The notes: generated from the sequence alone by a model not told the origin. Shown: positions 26,936-40,721, counted from the stretch's first letter. The stretch: 64,000 nucleotides of DNA from Trichoplax adhaerens (GCF_000150275.1 NW_002060943.1:8998701-9062700), one strand, 5' to 3'. Translations and numbers: made by a program.

Positions 26936-29900
26936 TTTTTATAAGATGTAAAAATTAAACTTGAAAATATTTCCCTAAACGAGCGATACTATCAAATATT
27001 AAGAGCCACGGTAGCTTCAGTAAATTAAAGGATTCTATTCGGAAGAAGTAAAAATAACGGCGTTTATTAATATCCAGAGACCTGAATTCATCACAATGAC
27101 AACAGACTTCTTTATTTCTGCTCACAAACGTTCTTTTACCATATTGCATATGCATTTCTTTTAAAATTGTTAACATAAAAGTAATTACTGAAGTTACCGA
27201 TACACCTTTCTTCCAAAAATTAAACTTAAAAAATATTAAACATATTACTCAAATGCGTAATTTTAACTTGTGAGCTATTAGAGAATTATTTTCTCCGATG
27301 AGATAGATAATTAATACTTTACTCACGACATGTCATTGACTTTTTAATACTGCAATAAATATAATTCAACCGAAAATTAGGAGTAGATAAAGCGAAAAAT
27401 ACAATAGTCCTCTCATTTTTTCTCTGAATTCAGGTATACTCTAGATTTATTAAAAATAAATTACTTGCAGCTAATATCAAGTTACTGAATGTACACAAGT
27501 TCTACTTCAACGACAAATAAACTAGTCAGCGATGCAAAATTTTTCACTCTGCTATGCTTTGATATTAAAACTGCGAACTACTCCTTTAAATAGGCAAGGG
27601 CTTAACTATTATACTGCTTAGTTATACGCATATATGCGTAGTACTAAATACTTATATTCTAAAAATCTTTTCGTTTTAGAAGTCCATTCAATATGGATTT
27701 AATAAGAAAATCTACATATACAGCTGAGCTTTGCGCACTTTTAGGATCACCACGGAAATATATTAGTATCTTAATTAACATTAAGGGACATTGATATCTA
27801 ACTAAAATTACAAATTAGTCCTAAGTAATTTTAAATTTATCGACAACAAAAGAGATCCTGTGATAAGCTGGGTCTTAAATTTTATAATTACATCGTATCG
27901 CACNNNNNNNNNNNNNNNNNNNNNNNNNNNNNNNNNNNNNNNNNNNNNNNNNNATGTGGATAACTGGTATTAAAATAAAATTCAAAAAAATGGATAACCA
28001 GGCGATCAGAGTGCCTTATGGAAGAAATATTTTCTTCTAGATTCATTATACTTATTTGTTAAGGTGTATTTATAGTCTTACTTGATACTTATATGCGTAC
28101 AGTACTATGACTAATACTATATAGTCTGATATTTCTAAAAGTACTGACAACATAGGCTGTGATTCTTTACAAAATAAGAAGATGCTATTACGGCAGATTA
28201 AAACTGAAACTAAAACCACTTACTGTTAAAGAAGTCAACCTGGTAGTTAGTTCACAATTTATAATGCTTAAGGAATCGTATTATTAGAAAAGTGTGAAAT
28301 ATAAATTATTATTCACACTACCTATAATTAAAAACAGGGTTTACTATAATTATCTTAGAGTGAAATCTAAATCCATTCAATAATCCAATCCTATTAGACA
28401 TCTTAATAATCGACTTATGCTCGTGTGTTTCTAAGCACTAGGAAAATTATTAGCGGATTCCAAATTGTACCTGGTACGGCGCTGTTACTACACTCTACCG
28501 TACCTTCGCTTTATATTAATAAAATATTATTACAACAATATACCAGTATCATTGTTAAAGGAATCATTATATAATTAGTAAAACGTTCCAAAGACATTTA
28601 CTACATACCATCAACAAATATTATCAGTATAATTAACGTATGTATACTTCTCTCTAATGAAACTTGAAGAAAGTAGGGAGTATTAAATTCGGTAAGAATG
28701 TTTTCAACATTACCATTCCTCTTACATGTATAATATTGTAAGCTAATACTACTTAAATATAATTGGTATAATCTAGGACGTAAATATGTTAAAATGAAAT
28801 TATGATTTAAGGAAAAATCATCGACTAAGAAAATTGATAATTTAAAATACTTTTAAAATTTTATTTACAACGTACCCAGACTGAATCCAACGCAGGACAA
28901 CAGAAGAGCGATATAACTGTAGGATGATCTGTAGTTCACTGCAATTAATAGAAAATTTAGTATTCTTTCATTTTTGTTCCAGACTAATAAAAATGGATGA
29001 TTTATTTGATTAGTCAATTCGTTTATTATTCGGCGGTTTTTTTTTATATGCAGCAGTGAAATACTAGTATCGTACACAATATTTATTATTTCAATCTGTA
29101 TAGAAAATAAACGCATAATCAAGATCAACATTTGTTTAATTCCATCCAAGTAAAGCATGGTTGATTAATTATAGCGCGATAGTATGTTTAGATTTATAAT
29201 AATGGAAAAAGGCAGAGGCAAAACAATAAATACTATACTGAATAAAGCTAATGATAAGTTGCTAACATTAGCCTTATGATTATAAATAAGTTTAAATTAA
29301 TTTACAATAATATTAACATAGAGAATAATAAATATTTTTATAATTGATAATGGCATTAAAAAATGTTTTTTCTACAAGATTTAATGTTTTATTTCAATTA
29401 TAGATCCTGAAATTTATCGATTGTATTGCAATCAATACGTATTAAGTTATACCTATAATACGATAGTTACCAGTAATTGATGTGGTATTTTCCTGTACCA
29501 TTTCACCCTTTTCTCACTCAGTTATTCATCTAACCATGAATACCTTATTCTATTTTTATGGTCAAACATTTGGATATTTCGTCTCATTTTTGCGTGATTG
29601 TTAGTGTAATAAAGTTGCAGTATACGACTGACACGTACTGGACGTACAAGCCGTTTTTTTATCTAGTGTTAAATAACCCTTAACCGGTTTGCATATGCCT
29701 GTTTTCCTGTCAAAAGACAATTTCTTAATAAATTGGAGTATTGCACTAATTCTGGTTAGGGGGTGAAAAGACTACGTTATTATCCCTATCGAGAGGCGAC
29801 CGGATGAAGAGAAGCTATCTCGTTTTTGCGTGGGAACATGTAATTGTTTACTGACGCAAAAACAGAATAACCGGATAAGGTCTTTATCATCCTTTCTAAT

Positions 29901-30404
29901 CTTTAGCAAGGCTATCGCAATGATAATAATAAAGGGAACTTTTGAACTATCATCATTTTGCATTGCATAAACAAAAGACTACTGACAAACCTTAGTTATA
30001 AGTTTTCAGAAGAGATAGCTAACAATTAATAGTAAACAATTTATGTAATATACGCGTAGAAAGCTAAATTCCCGATGTGTTTACTCATTACGGACGGGTT
30101 ACTGCGGATATAACTAATCGCAGATTTAGATACTAGTTCATTAAAAACATTTATAAAACGCTGCTTAGGCATCTCACAACGCAAACGTTTAGCGTAATTA
30201 ATGCTTATTTATTGAAGAGATCATGATAACTTCTTGTATGTATATGCACAATACTCCGTAAATTGCAACAATAAACACAGCAGTAGGGAAATATCACCGT
30301 ATATATGTAAGGTAGAGAGGGAATAATTGCTTGCTATCTATATCAGTTTACAGCACAATTTGTAATCAAAAATCGAACGTTAATATTTCCTATCGAATTT
30401 TTTT
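26936..30404. other. Intergenic region with no supported gene
   Basis: A 3.5-kb AT-rich stretch lies between the 5' end of the membrane-protein gene and the 3' end of FAH. Open frames reach at most 97 codons and show no domain or splice continuity. It contains the scaffold gap (27904-27953) and isolated TATGCGTA and GTACAGTAC words near 27620 and 28095, but no array. Confidence 0.55.
27904..27953. other. Assembly gap (50 N)
   Basis: Exactly 50 N bases occur in a row, a typical placeholder length. The true sequence and size are unknown, so order and spacing across this point depend on the scaffold. Confidence 0.99.
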
Positions 30405-33400
30405 CTAAATTATTGCTGGCAAAATCTTTCCACGGCAATCTCCAAATCCAATATGGTAACCATCTCCTTCACAACGTCCATTTATAATGACTTCATCTCC
30501 ATCTTGTAAGAATTTGCGCGTTATGCCATTACCAAGATCTAATGGTTTGGTTCCCTTCCAGCTAAGCTCTAGTAACGAGCCTAACGAGTCCGGAGTCTAA
30601 AAAGGATATAATGATATTCAATTACTATAAAAATGTTGGACAATGGTGCAAAGGAATGTAGAACATGAATCAACTATATTGCGCTTCAGCGTACAGTTCC
30701 GCTTATGGTGCCTGATGCGAGTAAATCCCCAGGTTGAATGTTACATCCAGTTATAGTATGATGAGCAAGTTGTTGTTTCATTGTCCAATACAAGTACTAA
30801 ATTTAAAAGAACCAAGGATTACTTCATTATATATAATTCATTGATCTCAATTTAAACGGTGCCATGTAGTAAACACCTCTGAATATCAATTTTATTAACA
30901 AATGAAGGTACCTTCGGATTAGATCGACAGATGACAGCTGGATCGGATAATCCGTCAACTAGAAAGAAATAAATCAGATCCACAAAGTTGGTATGGTACT
31001 AATGAAAATTCTATATCTACAATTAAGTCTTTGCCAATAGGAGAATCATTATGATACCATTCAAAGAGACCGACAAGTTGATATCAAAGCTATAAGGATC
31101 ATCATGACATAAATAGGGTAATGGCTGAGGATCCTATCATACGTGGAAATGCGATTATCATGTAAATTTAAAGCTATATATAATTTTACTTCCATGATAC
31201 TACTGCTTTCAATAGAACAACAAAGGAATACCTGCTGCACATTTTGGCATTTGAAAGGCTCAAGTGCCTCCATTGTGACAACCCATGGTGAAATTGTAGT
31301 TCCAAAATTCTTGCCTAAGAAAGGGCCAAGAGGAACATATTCCCATTTTTGGATATCCCTAGCTAAGATACACATGCATCCGTTAGAACCGACTTGATCA
31401 AATCAAAATGGAAGCTAGTTATCGGTGTCATTATAATATAAAAAAAATAGTAAAGGAAATTGATTGTAAATCGAGAGACTTTACAGATAGAATATTGTTG
31501 CAAAATTATGAAAGTGTTATCTTTTTATAATGTCGTATCGAAGAAAATCAATGACTATTTACCACTCCAATCATTCATCAAAACCATTCCGAAGATATGA
31601 TCGTCCGCCTGGTTTAGAATAATAATGGTAAGCAATAGAAAGAATTACCGAATTCTAACTATAGATATCGATGCACGGTATACCTTTGCTGATGGAATAG
31701 GCTCACCAAGTTTATTACCAGGACCTGTGAAGAATGCCTATGACATCAAAGAAATGATTTCGATTTTTAACTGCTCGCTATGTGCTACGCAAATGATAAG
31801 TTAAAAATTTATTATTATGCTATATTGGTAACTTGCCATTTCTAGTTCGATATCTAGCAACCTACAGGCTCCAAATACAGGTGGCTTAGCTAAACCATGG
31901 CATCAATGCGGAAGATTTAGCAATCTTATTAAGCATCAATTTTTAGCTATGCAGTCATGTTGCACTTACTTTCGTCTGGCCTAGTTTGCCCACATGGTCT
32001 TCGAATAGGGGTACCCGAAACGACAACAGATGAAGCACGTCCATGGTAGCCAACAGGCAAATGCACCCTATAAAATCGTAGGCAAATCGAATTTTATTGA
32101 CTACCTTCAGATAACTACAAAAAGTAAATAAGATCTTGACAAAGCTCCTTTTCAAGGTTTAAACAGACCAGTTCGGCATTAAAGCATTTTCTTTTCCACG
32201 AAACATCGTACCAACATTGGTTGCATGTTCACGAGAAGAATAAAAGTCTGTATAGTCGCCGATACGAGATGGCAAATGAAGCTGGACGTCAGCCATAGAG
32301 TATAAGCATCTTTGTTGCATATACATAAATAATATGTTAGGAATCAGGTTGTACAACACAAGCAAAAATCAATGTAAGGCATGATTGAAAAAAATATCCA
32401 TTAAAGTACGTTCCTACTATAGGGGCTTTAAAACAAACTTACTTTGATCGAAGTTTACCATCATCACGGATAATCCCCTACAGTCAACAGTAGAAAATTT
32501 TACATTGCAGACTAACAGTGTAGTGTTCCGACAAGACAATAGCAATATGTTATTGCGTGCATAAGCCTACTTCATTTGCAGCAAGAAGTCGTTGAATAGT
32601 TGCTCTAGCTTCTTTCCAAGCATCGCGGCCCAATCCCATAAATGAATTCAGAGACGACTGTAAGAAAATTGGGAATTATTATATACCCGTACAAGGTGAT
32701 CATTATCGAAGTCATTGGTAAAAGTAGTTTCATTTTAGCTTCTGCAATATCGTGATATAACGGTATTCTGTTGCACTACACTTAAGAGTACATCAGTAAA
32801 AGTGTCCATGTAATCTAAGAATAGCAGCCAATAATAACCTCGTTAAATACAGCAGCATTTTTGCTCATGATAGGACCCGTAAATAGATTTTGTACCACGC
32901 TGAGATCGAGGACATGCTCTCCAATGGCAACACCTACGCGAGGACGTGCCTGATTGAAATTGTATGATTGCAAATGGTTAGTGTCAATCCATAATCAATG
33001 ATTTAAAGTTAAGCATATACAATTGTCATTTATCATTATCGCTGCATTAATATATCATTTCTTTCTTACAGTTAATCACTGCCCTAGATCCAAGATACTT
33101 TCTAGGATCTATTGCATGATTAATCTACCAACAGTCTTCTCCGTTGTGCATTTATACACAGCCCACTGCATAGTAGCTATTATCCTTATGGTAATTTGTA
33201 ATTGATTGAATAGAAAAAATAAAGTAAACCTGCCTACCTACATGACTACAACACTTTCCGATGATACGGCACTAGAGTGCAACGATGTAATGACTTATCC
33301 TGTAGACAAGCCTATCGGCAATGGGTTCGACATGACTGTACTCTTGAGCAACAAGCGATCACATTTGCTGGCAACAGCAGTACACTCAGTACAGTTGTGC

Positions 33401-33562
33401 GTTGGTCTGACTCCATTGCCCGAAATACGTCTAGCTGAATAATATGTATTTATTGATGGATTGATATCAAATTAGACTTACGTTATCCTGCGATGTAAAG
33501 ATGCCGTATGGTAGATTTTGGATAGGAAAGTCGCTATCCTTATGCACATAGAGGAATGACAT
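30405..33562 (-). CDS. FAH: Fumarylacetoacetase
   Basis: FAH hydrolyses fumarylacetoacetate to fumarate and acetoacetate, the last step of tyrosine breakdown, in the cytosol. Fourteen exons: 33562-33482, 32949-32839, 32657-32571, 32477-32443, 32309-32169, 32067-31970, 31889-31837, 31737-31684, 31608-31563, 31362-31232, 31133-31058, 30958-30912, 30796-30695, 30596-30405. They total 1254 nt and 417 aa, against 419 in human. The start is [20 protein letters not shown]. Active-site segments are intact: [16 protein letters not shown] (metal Asp and the catalytic His), [28 protein letters not shown] (metal Glu), [13 protein letters not shown], and SGTISG. One intron (31836-31738) starts GCAAGT, a GC-AG intron; the other thirteen start GT. 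The 5' end faces CEP20 across a GTAC array. Confidence 0.97.
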
Positions 33563-34619
33563 GTCTGAAGTCTTCAAAAGTACCCCAATGCTAATAGGCA
33601 GAATCAGCAAAAAGCGTGAACGGATTAGCAAGCTGCAAAAGCTGTAAAGTAAAAAGGACAACTGTGTACAGTACAGTACCGTACCAGGGCTGGTAAGAGA
33701 AATACGGTACAGTACAGTACAGTATAGTACAGTACTGTACTGTACTGTATCACCAGCGAGGGTGCGACTATGGGTTCGACATCTTGCAGCGTACAGTACA
33801 GTACAGTACAGTACATATGTACAGTACTGTACACTGTATAATACAGTACAGTACTGTACAACAACTACGGTAAGGCTCACAATGCAAGACTATAGTACCG
33901 CACACTGTACTGTACAGTGTACTGTACAGTACTGTACAACAACTGCTGTAAGGCTCACAGTGCAGGACTACAGTACGTACAGTACTGTACTGTACAGTGT
34001 ACAGTACTGTACAGTATTGTACACTGTACAGTACTGTAGAATTTTCTTCTACGCAGTACTGTACTGTATCACCAGCGAGAGTGCGACTATGGATTCGACT
34101 TGGGGCGACATCTTGCAGCGTACAGTACAGTACATATGTACACTGTACAGTACGTTACACTGTATGGTACAGTACAGTACAGTACTGTACTGTACGGTAC
34201 AACAACTATGGTAAGGCTCACAATGCAGGACTACAGTACTTACTAGCCTACAGTACGTACAGTACAGTACTGTACCGTATTGTAGAATTTTCTTCTACGC
34301 TCTACGCTGTACTGTAGTCTCTCCTTTTAAGGTCTACTATGATACGCGAGTGGAATACTGTATACTGTACTGTACACTAGAGACCCTCTATAGTACAGTA
34401 CAGTAAAGCTCACAAGGCAGGACTACAGTGCTACAGCACAGTACTTACTAGCCTACAGTAGCCCATACTGTCAAGGAAGTACTGTAGAATTGACTGTACA
34501 CTGTAGTCTCTCCTTTTAAGGTCTCTACTACATCTTACAGTACACTAACTGTTATACTGTACAGTGTACAGTATATTAGTGATATATCGCCAGTTGATTG
34601 GACAGACAATATTGGCGGG
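33563..34619. promoter_or_regulatory. Head-to-head intergenic region FAH/CEP20 (putative bidirectional promoter)
   Basis: Only 1057 bp separate the FAH start codon (minus) from the CEP20 start codon (plus). Most of it is the GTAC array D, so the promoters of both genes must lie in or beside the array. No TATA box or other known element was identified; the promoter role is inferred from position. Confidence 0.5.
33660..34575. repeat. GTAC palindrome array D, with internal segmental copies
   Basis: This is the densest array of the window: runs of GTACA and GTACT in 5-bp register that flip polarity. Between the runs are repeated unique blocks. CACCAGCGAGNGTGCGACTA occurs near 33751 and 34070. 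GTAAGGCTCACANTGCA occurs near 33870, 33949 and 34211, with a drifted copy near 34396. GTAGAATTTTCTTCTAC, a hairpin in itself, occurs near 34035 and 34282. GTAGTCTCTCCTTTTAAGG occurs near 34314 and 34504. The array therefore grew by duplication of mixed units. Confidence 0.88.
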
Positions 34620-36360
34620 ATGGCAAACGTGGACGAGTTGACGAATGGTTTGTGCATTATAGAATAGATTATAGATTATATATGTCATATATACTGTATG
34701 TATATTAATACGATATAGACCTACAGTAGATATTGTGTATATTTATTTATGAAACTAAAAAATTCAATTTCATTCAGGTTCAATTTATCAGCTGTCAGCT
34801 AACTAAGCAACTATACCATACAATATATAGCAATGGACAACAAATGAAATGATTAGAAATAGAATTTGCTTTTAATTGACGCTCATTATGTTATTATTGA
34901 CAGTGCTTTGGTATACTGTACCTATACACGTATTTCATCAGATACGTAGTTTCGTGGAGGACGATGCTTACATTGTAGAAAGAGATAGCTGCATCAGGGT
35001 AGCAACAGCATTAGCAAGTTATAATATATATCTTAAACTTTATTTACAATAGTGGTGAAGGACACGCTGGTGAATCGAGGTGTTTTAGGCCAATTAAAAG
35101 CAAGGATAAGAGCAGAAGTCTACAAAGCTTTAGACAATCAGGTTAGATCAGCCCCCGTTCAATTGCTGATGGCTACACTATTATACACTTACTGTATACT
35201 ACATGTACGCATTCCAGTACATGGTCATTTTTATTTTATATCAACTTACAATGAAGTAACTTAGCAATGTCGAGTATCTTGGATACGTATTTTAATTAAT
35301 TAGTATAATCAACTTTTAACATGACAAAGCTCGTCAATCTTGTATCTACTGTATTATCTTTATAAGTCTGAAACTACAGCTATTTATGCGACACTAGGAG
35401 GTACCAAAGCCAAAGCTGCCTGCCGAAAATGTTTTAATAAACGAATTAATCAGGGAATATCTGGAATATAATAACTACAAGTACACCGAATCGGTGCTGA
35501 TAGCTGGTAATTTCAACTCTTACTTTTCTAGTAGTCCACAACTTACAGTAGTAAATGTACACACGCCCTTTGCAACAGATTTCACACAAGTTTAGCAATT
35601 AATGAATTATACACAGAAATGATTGTAACTGATAGTTAATTTAGGCCATAATTGGCACTACGACTATGTAGTCATACTGAAAATGTAGACGTCTAAACTG
35701 TTTGATGTTACTTCAACTTCTCTTTATGCTACTAGAATCTGATCAGCCGCAAAAATCACTAGGTAGAAGTTTCGTTATGGATGAACTAAATATTGCTCAG
35801 GATATGCTCGAACCTAGCGGTAGAATGTAAGTTCATCCCTTGCTGACGTTACTCATAAGCTAACTACAGTATATGGATATGATTGTAGTTTTCTAATACT
35901 TGACCCAATTCTATAGGCCTTTGTTGTACAACATTATATCTTATTTTATGAAAGTAAAACCGTTTCATGAACACTCAACCGATGAAGGAGTTTTAGGAAA
36001 TAGACAGAATGCTTATAAAATCCTAGGTAGGCTAAAATTGAATGCCAAACGTCATGCGAATATAAATATCGATTAAATACTCCAATTAATGTAGTGTTGA
36101 ATCGAATGAATCATAGTATATACTCTACACAGAACTCATCCTGTTTGTAATATGTTAATAATATCATGCTAATTTTATTGACTATGCACCTGACGGTGGA
36201 ATAACGTTCTTAGTTACTAGTTAGTAGCGATTTATCATTATAGTAATGCCTTAAAATGTATGACATTTATTATTTAGGAGGTCAAACGAGAGATGAAACC
36301 TCATCGGATCTTCATTCTTTCAGTCGCTTAGGGCCTTCCACTATAAGTAATAATAATTAG
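34620..36360 (+). CDS. CEP20: Centrosomal protein 20 (FOPNL/FOR20-like)
   Basis: Six exons: 34620-34647, 35053-35141, 35401-35506, 35736-35826, 35917-36026, 36278-36360 (507 nt, 168 aa; human 174). The N-terminus matches the FOP-family dimerisation segment in VKDTLVNRGVLGQLKARIRA. A LisH motif follows (LINELIREYLEYNNYKYTES), then a Ser/Asn-rich tail ending STISNNN. CEP20/FOR20 acts at centriolar satellites and basal bodies in cilium assembly. All introns are GT-AG and the phases agree. The start is supported by the MANVDEL N-terminus, close to the family consensus. It is divergent with FAH and convergent with SMU1. Confidence 0.95.
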
Positions 36361-37294
36361 GGGTAACCAGCATTGTTAGATTGATAATACGAATAAGTAA
36401 ATGTAAAAATTGTTATACTGTTGTACATTTTTAAGCTTTTCGTGACGCACTTCTCATTTGTTTGAGTTTTGGTCATTACATGTACATGTACATTCCCTGA
36501 TATTATTCAAGTTCTAGACACAATTATACGTGTGTCGTTATAGTAAATACCTAGAATGTGCGCGAATATGTACCTAAAAGTTTGCAGTAAACGCACTGGT
36601 TATTATTAAGCAATGATGGAAAACCTTGAAAAATTTTAGCTATTTTTAATCTTTCGCTAATTTAAATTTATTTACTATCTTAACATTAATTTTTTTTTCA
36701 ATATTGTCTTGATGTAAAACTTATAATGCACGTAAAAAATTGCCGTATTGTTATCATAAGACGTGAAAGTCGATAGCTCAATACAATTTCACCCACGAAA
36801 GAGTGAAATTCTGCTACATTGAAATACATCAATAGAGTTATTCAACTGTTGTGGAATAATACTGTAGCTTACAATGGAAAGCCGATGAAAGGTGTTCGAT
36901 TGACTGCAGTTAGTTTCGTCTTTAGTTACGCAACCTTCTGAAATTAAACTTTTTGCAACGCTTACGAATTGATTTCTTGAACGCTTTTAAATGTATGCCT
37001 TTTAGGCCAAATCTAAAAAGTAGCAAATGCATGCAAATAACTGCTTTCATTACTACTACATCATCCCATATCTTCAGATTCCGGGGCAATGGTGCCTTAC
37101 CAAGATAACAATTAATGTTAATATCTTTTTCAATAGTTATCTGAAGGCAGATAGTAACGTTGCATCCTTCTTAAAGCATGTTCAATTATAAATCGTTTTA
37201 ATATTTACTTATCAATAGTTTACAATAATACATTAACATCGAAAATTTAAAGGAAAGATAATGTTGAGTGAATACAGCAAAAAAAATATTAAGT
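36361..37294. other. Tail-to-tail intergenic region, CEP20/SMU1
   Basis: A 934-bp AT-rich stretch between convergent genes, presumably both 3' UTRs. I see no open frame of interest and no GTAC array. Confidence 0.6.
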
Positions 37295-40222
37295 TTAAGG
37301 TTTCCACAAACGAAGCTGACAATCTTCACTGAATGTGCAAATGATATTTTGATGCGGATGATGCTCCACTCCAATAACATCCTTGTCGTGTGCCTAATTG
37401 ACCAATATTCACTATCTTTAGTTTGGTGTTATTGAAATAATAATTGCAATCAATCTCAAAACTGTAGCTTACCGTTAAAGTTCCTTCAAGCTTACCGCTT
37501 GTAGCATTAAAAAAGTACAACACTTTATCTTCACCTATACAATAAATCCACTCTCCTCTTGGGGATACAGAACAACACATAAAATCTCCACCTTCGCGTT
37601 TACCTGACGTAAAGCTACGAATAATCTAAGTATAAACATCATGCATAACTCGTTAATACCACTTGTAAGTACATTTAATTATAATTATAGATAATAAGCC
37701 AATCGATGAGTATAAATAGCAATGTACATACCTGTCCTTGAATATTCATAATCAATACAGTACTAGTACGGCTGCACACAATAAATTGATCCACGCTACG
37801 AGGTAACAAAGCTACGGAATTTATTGTAATTTCTGTAGTGACATTGCCGATTGCAGGCTTGATAGTATTAAGGCATTCCGTTGTTTTCGTACTCCAAATC
37901 TACAGTTTTATTAAAATATGATAACAGAAATAACGTATCAGCTGCTAAGCAAAACATTAAAAGACGCAACTTGGAAGGCCTACTTTAACGGTGCCATCGC
38001 TACTTGCACTAATAATTTGATGCCCGTCAGCACTGTAAATAGCTTTATTCACGAACGACGTATGACCGCGAAACTCTTTCAAAGTTTTCCCAGATTTCAA
38101 GCCATGAATTCTAAATGCGATTTGTTTAATTAAAATTTATCATCAGTTAATAAAATCTATTGCAATGATTACAATATTAGCAGTTTACCTAATTGCTTGA
38201 TCAAACGATGCACTAAGCAATTGGCTTGAATCTCGAGAAAAACATAGTGATGTAACGCCTTTTGTATGTGCATGCTCAAACCTTCTCAGGCATTGACCAC
38301 TTTGTAGTTTCCAGACCTACGTGAACATGATACAGTCTATTTAGCAGTTATCTACAACACTGTAAACCGCCTCTAATTATAGCTATTCTCAAATTAAGCC
38401 TGATATTCGAAACTTTCTTACCTTGATCTTACCCCCTTGACTACCAGTAGCTAGCATCTCGCTATCTCTGCTAAAGCATAGGCACAATACCGCGTCGTTC
38501 ATGAGCATAAAGTTGTTCTAATTGAATGATATAAATGAAACTCAATAACCCTAAAAATAAAATTGTACCTTAGTTGATGATCGAAACCGTATTACCTCAG
38601 CTTGATATTTTAAATCTTTCCTTATCTTTCCAGTGACGAAATTCCAGACTTCAATAAATCCATCAATTGTACCAGTGACCAAATATTGCCCGTCAGGTGA
38701 GAAACAAGCGCACTCTACCAGGGACTTTTGTCCAAACTGCGTTAAAAATATTTTAGCGTACGAACAGAAGGTATTAGAGAATCATTACAAAAGCTCATGA
38801 AATTGCATAAAGAATGCAGCTTAATCAGACCTTGATAGTACGATTTAATTGTGTAGGGTATTTCTCCTCTTCTTCTCCTTTTACAGATGCCTTTCCCCTG
38901 AAAACATCAATAGACGTACCAGGAGGTAGCAATCCCTGATGTTGTTGCCATTTGAGAGCCTGACCAATTAAAGCTAACAATCTAGATGGAGGAACCACCG
39001 TAACTTCGCTAGATAGGGCTGAATTTCAGATTCAAAGTTTAGTATCAAAGTATAAAAATTTATTTAAGAATATATCAATGTGTAAAACCTTGAGCTATAG
39101 CATGTCTTCTTTTTTCTTTGCTACTGCCATCAGGATAAGCCTTTAATTATTAAAAATATAAAATATACAATGAAGCCTAAAGAAAATACAGTACAGCAAG
39201 AACATACGGGTATACTAAACAAAGTACTACTGGTAGTATAACATTGATATTGATACAACACTTGCAATGATTCATACTTCTTTAGAGTCAAAGTAAGGGC
39301 GTGCCAATAAATTTTCTAAGTATAAATATCTATCCGGTTGCTGATCCTTAAGCTTAATCATTGGATCAGTTTGACGCAGCAATGAGCGAGCCGCTCCAAG
39401 TTCTCTCATTTCAATAAGGTCTATGACAATCTGTACAATGCATTCGTTAAAAATCCTTCTTTCTATAGGCCATGTTTCATTTCATTTACAAATACAGTAA
39501 TTTATAATTTATACTATAGTAAAAGTGTCGATATAAACAGTACAATCATGAATACTTTTTATTTATTACCTGCTCGTATAGGTCAATTAACTTCTTATCC
39601 GACAAGCGCAGTGACTGAATAGCCTGAAGGACGCTATCCCAGTGTCCATTATGAATTTCTGAAACAAAACTTTCCACACTGTCTACGGTGTTGAGAGCAA
39701 TTGCCGATTCCTCCTACACATAGTGCATAGACGTATTACCGACTGCAATAAAAGCTTTAATACGTACTTTAGATATAGCATCTACTGAAACTTTTCGAAA
39801 TTTATTTGCATAACTAAAACATGAAAGTGTTACGCGCAATTACTAGTACGAGAAGTTAATTTATATAGATACGTAGGCAGTCAATGTCGAGGATATTTAT
39901 CAACGTTAAGGAAAACAGTAAGATACACGTAGCTACTTCATACCTGTAATGTTGCCAAAGAGCGTAGCAGATTATTCTCCTTTAGGTACTGTTGGATAAG
40001 CCGAATGACGCTGCAATACGTATGCATATCATCAATTGAAAATAGATACGCATTATAAAACATACATCTCGATATTTTTGCATTGCAAATAGAACTTCAA
40101 TATAAATAAACTATACTGTACTGGAGTATGCTATAGATATACTTAAGCATTCTATAAAATACAAAAGAAGATCATTTGAAGCAGGTGCATACTAACTCGG
40201 TTGACTCAACTTCCAATGCCAT
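37295..40222 (-). CDS. SMU1: WD40 repeat protein SMU1 (spliceosome component)
   Basis: SMU1 is a spliceosomal protein that works with RED/IK in activation of the B complex, in the nucleus. Thirteen exons: 40222-40197, 40020-39954, 39713-39570, 39430-39278, 39140-39089, 39018-38831, 38736-38596, 38517-38422, 38316-38189, 38110-37984, 37899-37732, 37625-37473, 37393-37295. They total 1542 nt and 513 aa, the same length as human SMU1. The order is an N-terminal LisH ([19 protein letters not shown]), CTLH (about 40-95), a conserved linker ([20 protein letters not shown]), then seven WD40 blades with [20 protein letters not shown] and SASSDGT, ending LRLWKP. All phases agree. It is divergent with the LRR gene across GTAC array E. 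Confidence 0.97.
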
Positions 40223-40547
40223 TCTGAAATTTCAATCAGTGTTCAGTCTTAGTGCTCCGATATCTGAACTGTAAATTAAGTTAATCCAAGGAACTTTTTA
40301 TTTTACCGTTAATAAATTAATTACAAAAAATACAGTGCTGTAAATAGCGCTGTAATGATTAAAATGTTCTAATAAAATGCAGTACGTACAGTATAGGGAA
40401 ATAGCAGCGTGGACTCCTGATGACTCGCACAACTGCTGCTACTAATGTACTGTCGAGGTTTACGAGGTAGAGTACAGTAGACTAATACTGTAACGTAATT
40501 TAGTGCACTTGTACGGCTCAGCTCAATCAATGTACAGTACTGTATGT

Positions 40548-40600
40548 AGACCTGAGAAAGGTTCGGTCCGGTTCGGTTCAATACCTTTATGATCTACAGT
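40548..40600. repeat. Dispersed GGTTCGGTTCGG element, copy 2
   Basis: AGACCTGAG, GGTTCGG twice, then TTCAATACCTTTATGATCTAC, nearly identical to the copy at 5739-5790. It lies inside array E. Confidence 0.78.
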
Positions 40601-40721
40601 ATGTTTGTACAGTATGTACTGTACAGTACGATAGTACGATAGTTTATGATACTGGTACTGTACAGTACTGTACACTGTGTACAGTACAGTATGGAGAACA
40701 AATACAGAACGTACTGAACTG

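Noticed and set aside
28865-29158. 97-codon minus-strand frame in the gene-poor region
   Set aside because: Hydrophobic AT-driven composition, no start context, no splice partners and no family match.
33023-33442. Two short plus-strand frames in FAH intron 1
   Set aside because: They are intronic on the opposite strand, short, without splice partners or recognisable motifs.
33467-33880. 137-codon minus-strand frame reaching from FAH into the array
   Set aside because: Only its last part is the FAH first exon; the N-terminal part is array sequence, and the family start MSFLYV fits the internal Met at 33562.
33762-34214. 150-codon open frame rich in Tyr, Ser, Thr, Val, Gln and Cys
   Set aside because: It simply translates the 5-bp GTAC period (15-nt repeat in protein frame). 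There are no domain and no codon signal, and similar frames appear on both strands.
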